In this document: in pieces, positions 39,953 to 47,446 of the stretch
Numbering within the stretch: position 1 is the stretch's first letter
Layout of the letters: each line of letters starts with the position of its first letter
Assembly (NCBI RefSeq): GCF_000259075.1
Contig: NZ_AJKI01000053.1
Coordinates: forward strand, 1 to 64,000
DNA: 64,000 bases
DNA from: Marinilabilia salmonicolor JCM 21150
GTDB lineage: Bacteria; Bacteroidota; Bacteroidia; Bacteroidales; Marinilabiliaceae
Direction: 5' to 3'
Made by a program: the position numbers and the translations under genes
The notes under the pieces: model-generated
Database searches by the model: none
What the model saw: the letters and a program-made list of their open reading frames with translations, nothing else
What the model was told of the DNA's origin: nothing

Positions 39953-41065
39953 TTAGTTATTCATTTTTGCTGACCACACCCGGCCCTCCTGGTTGATAAA
40001 CCAGTCGGAGTTGCTTAGGGATGATTTTATTTCAAAGGTGTGCCATCCCCTGCGAATTTCATAAGATCCATTTAACGCATCAGGATTAAATCCCACCTCT
40101 CTGAGCTGATTTAGAGAATTGGCAAAATGACCATGAAGGCCATGATATTTTCGTTGGGCCAGGAAGATATTCTGAAGGGCCCATTTGGTCTCTTCTTCTA
40201 TGCGGTTTTCAAATTTTGAGCTTCCGGCTCCGGACTCTGATTCCGAAAACTGGACATAACCCCATGTTTCCGGTCGGTGCATATCTATTACCCCCTGGGG
40301 TGACCACACCCAGTTTTCTTCAGGCAGGGGGTTTCCGGTTTCGGGCTTTGTTATTTTTTCATAAGCACCATCCACTACTCTGGTGTGCCACTGAACACGG
40401 CTGAAATTTACTCTCCATTGGGTCCCTTCGGTCGGCTTCCTTTTTCCGTTAAGTTCCGTAAGAGTCCCCAGCGGGATTGCCATTTCCACAGACCAGCAGG
40501 AATCGGTATCTGCCGGATTGTTTAAAGTGCCAATGATGTGAACTGCTGTTTTTATTTCCGGAGACTCCAGACTATTTACCGGGGGGCCACCAACTCTGTA
40601 AGGTTTAATGAGCAACAGATCCCAAATGGTGTTGAGGGCATTTATTTCCAATTCGTAATAGAGGTGTGTGTCTCCCGATGGGTCAATGAAAACCTCGAAG
40701 TCGTTATCACGAAAAATAACTGCATCATGTCGGGTGATGGTTCCCTGGATGTGGGGTTCTTCCAAATGTGCAGCCACATAAAAATAGTTGTCGTCCCAGA
40801 GCATTTTGACTTTGGTAGCATGCGTGGGAGCAGGGAATTCCGATCCTCTGATATCCACAAATTCCCCTGACCATTCTGCTTCTTTCCAGCTGTTCTCATC
40901 CGGAATTCCATCAATATTAATGGAATCAGAAGTTCTGTAACAAACATATTTTTCCCGGTTTAATTCAGGTACTGGTGCATCTTTGTGCCAGTATTTGTTT
41001 TTTGTTTTTCCCTGAATTGAGGCGGTTAAAAGAATAAGTGTAAATGCGAGTAATACAAATTTCAT
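39953..41065 (-). CDS. CBM9-like carbohydrate-binding protein
   Basis: 370 aa exported protein with signal peptide (FTLILLTASIQG). Residues about 38-265 form a CBM9/DOMON-like sandwich: CYRTSDSINIDGIPDENSW, TKVKMLWDDNYFYVAAHLEEP, RDNDFEVFIDPSGDTHLYYELEINALNTIWDLL, WRVNFSRVQW. About 275-370 is a helical part and a short C-terminal segment. No catalytic domain is attached, so a binding or accessory role is the best guess; similar stand-alone proteins are common in Bacteroidota loci and remain uncharacterised. The gene is tightly placed, 11 bp after the GH20 stop and 20 bp before the GH29 start. Confidence 0.82.
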   Translation of the reverse strand: MKFVLLAFTLILLTASIQGKTKNKYWHKDAPVPELNREKYVCYRTSDSINIDGIPDENSWKEAEWSGEFVDIRGSEFPAPTHATKVKMLWDDNYFYVAAHLEEPHIQGTITRHDAVIFRDNDFEVFIDPSGDTHLYYELEINALNTIWDLLLIKPYRVGGPPVNSLESPEIKTAVHIIGTLNNPADTDSCWSVEMAIPLGTLTELNGKRKPTEGTQWRVNFSRVQWHTRVVDGAYEKITKPETGNPLPEENWVWSPQGVIDMHRPETWGYVQFSESESGAGSSKFENRIEEETKWALQNIFLAQRKYHGLHGHFANSLNQLREVGFNPDALNGSYEIRRGWHTFEIKSSLSNSDWFINQEGRVWSAKMNN

Positions 41066-41076
41066 TTTTTCCGGAT

Positions 41077-43386
41077 TTATTCAACAACAATTTCATCAAC
41101 AAAAAGCCAGGTGGGTTTTCCTTCTCCCGGATGACCTGCCGGGCAAACTCCGAAATTTTCGGCAGTTACTCTGATAAACCGGCCTTTAGTGGTGTTCTTA
41201 TCAGTGGTGTAATTCAGGATTTTGTTTTCTTTATTGTCCCGTTTTATCGGCAAATCCACAGTTTCCATTCGGGAAAATGTTTTCCCGTCTGTAGAAATTT
41301 CAAATGTTACAGAAGAGGCCGGAAATATCCAGTCTTTTCTTTTTTGCAGGATTCCCACCGATAAACGATTGATGTCAGTGATGGTTCCTAAGTCGATGGT
41401 GGCGGCCATATCTGTGGCGTGAAATCCATGCCAGTATTTTCCTACGGTGAAGGTACCCCGAACACCATCGGTTAAGGAGTTGGGACCATCGGCCATATAA
41501 TACCGGCTCACAGGATTTTTGTAATCGACGTTTTGTCCAACCGCTTTGTGAATTTCAAACGACTGTGATGCAGGTACCATCCCGAGTACTTCTCCATTTA
41601 GCAGTGTGGATGCTTTGATGGTGGCTGATTCTTTGATTTCGACAGGTTTTGAATACTTTTTGCTGTCTCTTTCCGGCCGGGAACCATCCAGGGTGTAAAC
41701 AATTTCTGCCCCTACGATTTCGGATTCAAGTTCCACCAGGAGTTTGCCATCAACAGATTGTGGTGTAATCACCACTTTGCTGTTTCCTTTATTGTAATGA
41801 TATCCTTTTTGGTCGAATGCCCGGAAATGCCAACCGCGAAGTCGGTTGTTAAAATCTTCCCAATCACGATGTTCTGCAGGAGACCAGACCACCTCAGATA
41901 ATGCCAGCATACGTGGGAGAACCATATATTCGAGATGCGACAGGGTGGCAATGTATTCCGTCCAGACATTTGCCTGGGCTCCCAGCACATATTTGGCTTC
42001 TTCTGCATTAAGTTCCTCCGGGATTGGTTCATATTCATAAACATCCTTAAGGGTATTCATCCCTCCAATGGCTGCCGGCTCTCCTTCGGGTCCGGCCTGA
42101 TAATGGTCGAAATAACAGGGTGAGCCGGGAGTCATCACCACATCATGTCCCATCTTGGCAGCTTTGATACCGCCTGCTTCACCGCGCCAGCTCATGACGG
42201 TGGCGCCGGGAGCCAGGCCTCCTTCCAGTATTTCATCCCATCCAATGAGTTTTCGTCCGTGTGCATTCAGGAATTTTTCGATTCTTTTGACCATGTAACT
42301 TTGCAAGCCGTCTTCGTTTGCAAGATTTTCTTCATTGATTCTGGCCTGACAGGCATCGCACTTTTCCCATTGCGATTTGTCCAGCTCGTCACCTCCGATG
42401 TGTATGTATTCTGAAGGAAACAGTTCCAATACTTCAAGAAAGATGTCTTCCAGAAAATCAAATGTTTTGTCTTTTCCCGGACAATAGGCACTCTGGATCC
42501 CTTTTGGGTATATTCCTCCTGTATTTACCAACTGGGGCTCTTCGGTGCAGGAATATTCGGGATAGGCTGCTAGTGCTGCCACCGAGTGGGCAGGCAATTC
42601 AATTTCGGGAACAATGGTGATGTTGCGCTTTTGTGCATAGGCAACAATTTCTTTGATTTGTTCCTGAGTGTAATATCCTCCATACGTAGCTTCTTCGCCT
42701 TCCTGAGCAGGTGGGCGTTCGCTCCATACTTTGTCGAGATGATCTACACGCCATGCTCCAATTTCGGTAAGTTTTGGATATTTTTTTATTTCAATCCGCC
42801 AGCCCGGATCATCTACCAGATGCCAGTGAAAGGTGTTGAATTTATAGGTAGCCAACAGGTCGATGTATTGTTTTACTGCTTCGGGCGAATAAAAATGTCT
42901 GCTGACATCCAGCATCATCCCCCGCCACTGAAACCTGGGATGGTCGGTAATCTCCATAGCCGGGATCTCCAGTGAGGCATTGGTCCGGATGGCGGGAAGT
43001 GTTTGAAGAAGGGATTGTATGCCGTAAAAAATTCCTTTTTCATTGGCAGCCTCAATAAGGATGTTCTCAGAAGTTACCTTAAGGTGATACCCCTCCATGG
43101 CTAATTCAGCATCATTGGACTCTTTTAAAATGATCCTTTTATTGGTTCTGCTGTTGTGTGACAATTCAATTCCGGAGATGTCTCTGATGTAACCTGTAAG
43201 GAAAGCGGCAACCTCTTTTAGTTCTTTCTCCTTCTTATCGAATTGAATGGTTGTTTTGGCATCAATCGTGAAAGTACCTTCATTGACCTGCATCTTTACC
43301 GGAGTCGGAATGATGTCAGGTCCTTTCTGGCTGTGGACCGGGAGAGTACTAAGCAGGATGGCAATTAAAAAGATAGTTCGTTTCAT
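41077..43386 (-). CDS. GH20 beta-N-acetylhexosaminidase (PNGase F block)
   Basis: 769 aa. A signal peptide (LIAILLSTLPVHSQ), a GH20b domain (25-140) and a catalytic barrel (about 145-500) are seen: WRGMMLDVSRHFYSPEAVKQ, FHWHLVDDPGWRIEIKKYPK, VPEIELPAHSVAAL, and D333-E334 in IHIGGDELDKSQWEKC. A small sandwich follows (VYTLDGSRPERDSKK, about 555-620). The last 140 residues are an F5/8 type C-like domain (ATIDLGTITDINRLSVGI ... RFIRVTAENFG). It is close in layout to the plus-strand GH20 at 29850, so the two are probably paralogues with different linkage or arm preference. It lies downstream of the PNGase F gene after a 309-bp repeat-bearing gap. Confidence 0.93.
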   Translation of the reverse strand: MKRTIFLIAILLSTLPVHSQKGPDIIPTPVKMQVNEGTFTIDAKTTIQFDKKEKELKEVAAFLTGYIRDISGIELSHNSRTNKRIILKESNDAELAMEGYHLKVTSENILIEAANEKGIFYGIQSLLQTLPAIRTNASLEIPAMEITDHPRFQWRGMMLDVSRHFYSPEAVKQYIDLLATYKFNTFHWHLVDDPGWRIEIKKYPKLTEIGAWRVDHLDKVWSERPPAQEGEEATYGGYYTQEQIKEIVAYAQKRNITIVPEIELPAHSVAALAAYPEYSCTEEPQLVNTGGIYPKGIQSAYCPGKDKTFDFLEDIFLEVLELFPSEYIHIGGDELDKSQWEKCDACQARINEENLANEDGLQSYMVKRIEKFLNAHGRKLIGWDEILEGGLAPGATVMSWRGEAGGIKAAKMGHDVVMTPGSPCYFDHYQAGPEGEPAAIGGMNTLKDVYEYEPIPEELNAEEAKYVLGAQANVWTEYIATLSHLEYMVLPRMLALSEVVWSPAEHRDWEDFNNRLRGWHFRAFDQKGYHYNKGNSKVVITPQSVDGKLLVELESEIVGAEIVYTLDGSRPERDSKKYSKPVEIKESATIKASTLLNGEVLGMVPASQSFEIHKAVGQNVDYKNPVSRYYMADGPNSLTDGVRGTFTVGKYWHGFHATDMAATIDLGTITDINRLSVGILQKRKDWIFPASSVTFEISTDGKTFSRMETVDLPIKRDNKENKILNYTTDKNTTKGRFIRVTAENFGVCPAGHPGEGKPTWLFVDEIVVE

Positions 43387-43402
43387 CAGTATAATGTTTG
43401 TT

Positions 43403-43493
43403 TAAGTTATTGGTCTGATGGAACTCGCATGTAAGAATATTATACATATTCTATTGTGGTTCCATTGCCATGCTCGTTTCATTCGTATAAAAT
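43403..43493. repeat. Hairpin repeat family, copy 4
   Basis: Identical to copy 3 over about 80 bp and sharing the extra TTCATTCGTATAAAAT end with copy 1. The nested fold is ATGGAAC (43418-43424) with GTTCCAT (43459-43465), and AGAATAT (43434-43440) with ATATTCT (43446-43452) around TATAC. It starts 16 bp upstream of the GH20 start codon, inside the presumed PNGase F-GH20 transcript. Confidence 0.85.
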
Positions 43494-43507
43494 TTTACTG
43501 GAGTTCG

Positions 43508-43550
43508 GTTAAAAATTGAGGTTGCTTCACTGCGTTACCGATGACAGATT
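43508..43550. repeat. Partial copy of the outer arm of the nested repeat
   Basis: GGTTAAAAATTGAGGTTGCT followed by TCACTGCGTTACCGATGACA matches 29120-29159 (GGTTAAAAAATTGAGATTGC TTCACTACGTTCGCAATGAC) with a few changes. As at 29 kb, it lies beside a hairpin-family copy. Confidence 0.6.
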
Positions 43551-43622
43551 TTTGCAATAAGCAAAAAAATCAGATAATTAATAATTGGACCCCATTCGGG
43601 GACCTGATTCATTTGTTATGCC

Positions 43623-43647
43623 AACCCCGGGTTACCCACCCGGGGTT
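43623..43647. repeat. GC-rich hairpin downstream of PNGase F
   Basis: AACCCCGGGT (43623-43632) pairs perfectly with ACCCGGGGTT (43638-43647), 5-nt loop, 48 bp past the PNGase F stop codon. It could stabilise or end the PNGase F message; no strong T-run follows. Confidence 0.55.
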
Positions 43648-43695
43648 ATTGACTGTCGTCGATCTTCGATTCAAATTGGCCCCTTTCAGGGACCC

Positions 43696-45615
43696 TTAAT
43701 CCCTGTTGATCCGGTCTTTATGCACCAGCTGACCGTCCACGTATATTTCCACAACATAACGTCCGGCTGGCAGATAACTCAGAGAGTACTCAAAAGTTCC
43801 CTGTTTAAAGTTGGAATATTCATGTGTTTCCACAGCTACACCATCAGACATGAATTGTACTCTCATGGTTTGGGGTTTCTCAAGAAAAGCATCCAGCTCA
43901 AGTTTGTCTTTTGTGCGACGTGGATAAATGAAAAAGGCATTTTGAGAAACGGTGGTGTCTTTTTGTGCATCCGTTGTAGCTTCAAACGACAGGAACTGGC
44001 CATTGCCGCAGTCGCTTATAAAGTGATGAAGAATGTTCCCCTCAATATCCAGAAAGCGCAGGTATCCATATCCGGCATCCGGTTGTGCCCAGAACTCAAG
44101 TCCGTTTCCTTCGCTATCTGTAAGCTCGAACTCATAAAGTCCGGAATCTAACCTCAAGGTGTCCTGATAAAGCGTGTTGGCTTCACATTCTGATGGCATC
44201 CTTTGATAAAGGGTGTCCTTTTTTTCATTGATCAGAAACAGGTGGTTCTCTTCGGGGTTGTTATTGGTTTTATAGGTTACCACAAATTCTGTGGGTAACT
44301 GTTTGGGAGCATGGAAAACCGATTTCATTTTATTGTCCCCCTGCCATTGATCTTTTTTTCCGTTTGGACGCAGCAATTCAACGCTGTAGGTATTTTGTCC
44401 GGCATTGAACTGTACCATCTCCAGGAGGTAAAGCGTTGTCTCTTCGTTAAAGTTGAGGTTTCCTGTCCATTTGAATGTTTTAGTCTTGAATCCCTCAGTT
44501 CCGTATTTGATTTTAAGTTCTTTCAGCGGTTCACTTCCGAGGTTTCTGAAACGAATTACCGGTTCAAAAACCGCCGGGTTCATGCGTCCGTAATTTTGTT
44601 TTTTATTGGGCACCATGATTTCTTCCATGGCCACATCAAATTTGTTGTTGGGAGCAGCGTACTCAATCAGATAAGCAGTTACTATTTCACGCCCTTCCAC
44701 TTCACCTATTGAGTCCACATAGGGCATCATATCGATGTCAATGGAGTTGGTTCCTTCTTTGGCTGGCACTTGAAATACATCCGGATCCTGCAGATCTCCC
44801 GGGCACCAGTGTCCGCGATCAAAAATCCAGGTGCCTCCCTGAGGATATAACGGGTTGTCTCCGCACTCTTTCCAGAGGTGTCGTTTATCAATTATCTGGT
44901 TATTAAAAACCACTTCGCGCCAGCGGGTGCAGAATTCACTGCAAAGGTCCGGTTTTCCAAAACCATGTCCGGTATGCTGGATTCTTATCCTTCCGAAGTC
45001 TGCCTGATCTTCAAATCTGAATGAAACGGGAGTCAGGTAATTCTCCACCGGGTCATCAATGTTTCCGTAAGGAAAATCACCTTTATAAAGCTCGGTGAAC
45101 TTGATTTGCTTTGCAATTTCCGTTCCTTTCTGTATCTCAAAGTTGACTGTCAGTTCCCATCCCAGTTTCTCGGGCTCCCAGCCGTTATGGACAAATTCAA
45201 TCAGGACACTGTCGCGCAGCATTGAAGAGAAATCAGTAACATCCACTTCCCATGTGTAACTCCAGTCTTTGGTGAAGCTGCTTCCATAAGGAGTTATCAG
45301 TCGTCCGAGCTCAATGTCACGTGTTTGTCCTGAAATTCCTCCTGTTTTTTTGATGTTGATAAAGTCCAGGTAATCCCAGTGGGCAATAGCCAGAGAATCC
45401 GGATGTCCCAGAGTTACCTGCATTTTGATGCGACGAATGCTTTCCTGTTGATGCGGGAATAACCCCCATTCAGTAAATGAATTGGTGCCCTGCGAGACAT
45501 CAGTCGTGATGGTTATGTGATCGTGGGTCGTCACATTGGTAACCTCCTGAGCTTTTGCGTCTGAAAAAGCAAGTGTCAGAACGAGCGTGCAAATACTCCA
45601 AAATATTTTTTTCAT
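43696..45615 (-). CDS. Peptide-N-glycosidase F (N-glycan amidase)
   Basis: 639 aa exported PNGase F: hydrolyses the GlcNAc-Asn amide bond to release whole N-glycans. A signal peptide ends near AFSDAKAQ (23). The N and C domains of the PNGase F fold occupy about 25-345 with WDYLDF (Asp81), VLIEF (Glu140), CSEFCTRW (Glu227) and IFDRGHWCPGD. The Asp81-to-Glu227 spacing of 146 equals that of catalytic Asp60 and Glu206 in the Elizabethkingia enzyme, supporting activity. About 345-560 is an extra region, and the final 75 residues form a small sandwich (LPAGRYVVEIYVDGQ) that recalls a type IX sorting tail, not firmly. It is the defining gene of the block. Confidence 0.93.
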   Translation of the reverse strand: MKKIFWSICTLVLTLAFSDAKAQEVTNVTTHDHITITTDVSQGTNSFTEWGLFPHQQESIRRIKMQVTLGHPDSLAIAHWDYLDFINIKKTGGISGQTRDIELGRLITPYGSSFTKDWSYTWEVDVTDFSSMLRDSVLIEFVHNGWEPEKLGWELTVNFEIQKGTEIAKQIKFTELYKGDFPYGNIDDPVENYLTPVSFRFEDQADFGRIRIQHTGHGFGKPDLCSEFCTRWREVVFNNQIIDKRHLWKECGDNPLYPQGGTWIFDRGHWCPGDLQDPDVFQVPAKEGTNSIDIDMMPYVDSIGEVEGREIVTAYLIEYAAPNNKFDVAMEEIMVPNKKQNYGRMNPAVFEPVIRFRNLGSEPLKELKIKYGTEGFKTKTFKWTGNLNFNEETTLYLLEMVQFNAGQNTYSVELLRPNGKKDQWQGDNKMKSVFHAPKQLPTEFVVTYKTNNNPEENHLFLINEKKDTLYQRMPSECEANTLYQDTLRLDSGLYEFELTDSEGNGLEFWAQPDAGYGYLRFLDIEGNILHHFISDCGNGQFLSFEATTDAQKDTTVSQNAFFIYPRRTKDKLELDAFLEKPQTMRVQFMSDGVAVETHEYSNFKQGTFEYSLSYLPAGRYVVEIYVDGQLVHKDRINRD

Positions 45616-45758
45616 CGTTGAAATGATTTATTCTGTTTTTGTTTTCTAGAATGATTGGGAAGGGGTGTTGAAATAAACTGCAAAGTGGGGCGGGAGAGAG
45701 TCGCTTAGTGGCGGAATAGATTTTAGTCAATTGGTGCTGTTTTATTTTTCAGCATTAA

Positions 45759-45815
45759 GATGCTCTTGTGAAGCAGGTTCCGTCCTCTGTTATCAGAAGG
45801 CGAAACCTGCATCTT
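45759..45815 (-). terminator. Hairpin downstream of GH29 (45843)
   Basis: GCAGGTTCCG (45773-45782) pairs with CGAAACCTGC (45801-45810) with one or two mismatches, and AAGATGC (45758-45764) can extend with GCATCTT (45809-45815). This is the only structure in the 227-bp gap between the GH29 and PNGase F genes. It may be a partial terminator or processing site. Confidence 0.4.
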
Positions 45816-45842
45816 TAAGTTGAGTGTGTGTGAAAAGAGATT

Positions 45843-47315
45843 CTACTTTTCGATTTTTGTAACCTTAATTACCCAGGCATATTTACTGGGTGGATTTTCT
45901 TGCAACGCGGATGGGATTTTGACTGTAAAACCCTCTTGAGTTTTTTCCCAATCCAATTGCTCCTGGGTTCCAAGAAGGGATACCTTTGCACCTTCTGCAG
46001 GACAATGAGTGTTGATGGAAATTGATTGAGGCAACTGATTGGTACCTTTTTCGTCTAAATAGAGAAAATAAACAGTTCCCTCTTTTTCGGTAATGCCGAT
46101 GTTGTCTGTTTTATAGGGTTCCATCGTGCGGGTTCCGTAGATGGCCTCTCCGTTTATCTTTATCCATTCACCGATGTCTTCCAATAGGTCGTAGGCTCCC
46201 TGTTGCCAATCACCATCAGGTCCGGGAGCGATATTGTATAAAAGGTTTCCTCCTTTAACTACAATGTCGATGAGCATATGGATGGCCTCTTGACCGCTCA
46301 TGTATTTTGCATCAGGAGTATATGACCATCCACCTCCTGAGATTATGCAGGATTCCCACGGATAGGGAAGTGGTTTTTCCGGCACCCTGTTTTCCGGAGT
46401 TAAGTAGTTTTGATTTTTCCCATGAACAGCACGATCTACTACGATAAGCCCGGGTTGCTTTTTCCTTGCTTTCTGCACCAACTCATCCATACGAATGTCC
46501 TGATTTATTACCTGGGCTTTAATAAATCCTGATTCAGTGTTTTCCAGTTTGCGATTATAAGCTTCTTTGATGGTTTTGGGAGATTTCTTTGCTACCCATC
46601 CTCCATCAAGCCATAGTATATCAATATCTCCGTAGTCCGTCATTAATTCAAGGATCTGGTTGTGGGTAAACTGAACAAAAGATTCCCATTTCTCAGGATA
46701 TTCTTCCGGATCGTAGTTGACATTGCGGTCTGGTGTGGCAAAATTGCTCCACCAGTAATCATTGTTGTGCCAATCCGGTTTTGAGAAATAGGTTCCAATC
46801 CAAAAATCTTTTTTCCTGAATGAGTCAAATATCTCCTTCGCAATATTTGAACGCTTGTTGGTATGAAACGGACACTCCTTGGAGGTTACCTTGTAGTCGG
46901 TATATTTGGAGTCGAACATGCAAAAGCCATCATGATGTTTGGTGGTAAAAACAACATATTTCATTCCTGCATTGTTGGCTGCTTTGGCCCATTTGTCGGG
47001 ATTGAAATTTACGGGGTTGAAAGTTTCTTTTAATCCTTCGTATTCTTTTTTGTATGCAATGTAATCCTCATGTGGACGCCGACACCAACCTTCATCCTCG
47101 GCACAAATACTCCAGGATTCAACGATTCCCCATTGACTATAAGGGCCCCAATGCATTAGCAGACCGAACTTAAAGTCTTTCCATTGTTCCAGTTTTTCCA
47201 GTACCAGCGGGTCTGTTTCCGGGACGTATCGTTCGTCTTCATATATTGCCTGGCCTGTTGCAGCGACTGTAAAGAGTATGATGATTGTTGTAAGGAATAG
47301 ATTTTTCATGTTCAA
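45843..47315 (-). CDS. GH29 alpha-L-fucosidase
   Basis: 490 aa with a signal peptide (IIILFTVAATGQ, to about 22). It has a compact GH29 barrel: FGLLMHWGPYSQWGIVESW, VVFTTKHHDGFCMFDSKYTDY (121-141), IGTYFSKPDWH, and nucleophile D237 in DILWLDGGWV. A short C-terminal sandwich follows (about 400-490). It lacks the CBM32 tail of the 113-2269 enzyme and the duplicated tail of the 38229-39932 enzyme, so the three fucosidases have different architectures and probably split alpha-1,2/1,3/1,4/1,6 linkages between them. It is second in the minus-strand block after the transglutaminase-fold gene (131 bp) and before PNGase F (227 bp). Confidence 0.92.
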   Translation of the reverse strand: MNMKNLFLTTIIILFTVAATGQAIYEDERYVPETDPLVLEKLEQWKDFKFGLLMHWGPYSQWGIVESWSICAEDEGWCRRPHEDYIAYKKEYEGLKETFNPVNFNPDKWAKAANNAGMKYVVFTTKHHDGFCMFDSKYTDYKVTSKECPFHTNKRSNIAKEIFDSFRKKDFWIGTYFSKPDWHNNDYWWSNFATPDRNVNYDPEEYPEKWESFVQFTHNQILELMTDYGDIDILWLDGGWVAKKSPKTIKEAYNRKLENTESGFIKAQVINQDIRMDELVQKARKKQPGLIVVDRAVHGKNQNYLTPENRVPEKPLPYPWESCIISGGGWSYTPDAKYMSGQEAIHMLIDIVVKGGNLLYNIAPGPDGDWQQGAYDLLEDIGEWIKINGEAIYGTRTMEPYKTDNIGITEKEGTVYFLYLDEKGTNQLPQSISINTHCPAEGAKVSLLGTQEQLDWEKTQEGFTVKIPSALQENPPSKYAWVIKVTKIEK

Positions 47316-47446
47316 GATTATTGAAAGTTAGAAAATGGGATTTGATTACATGGTTTTAAGTTTCTGTGTTTGAAAGTAATGTTTGGGTGTGTGGGGTAGG
47401 AGGTTGATTTATCTGGGTAGAGATGGAGAGGGTTTTCTTCAGATAA

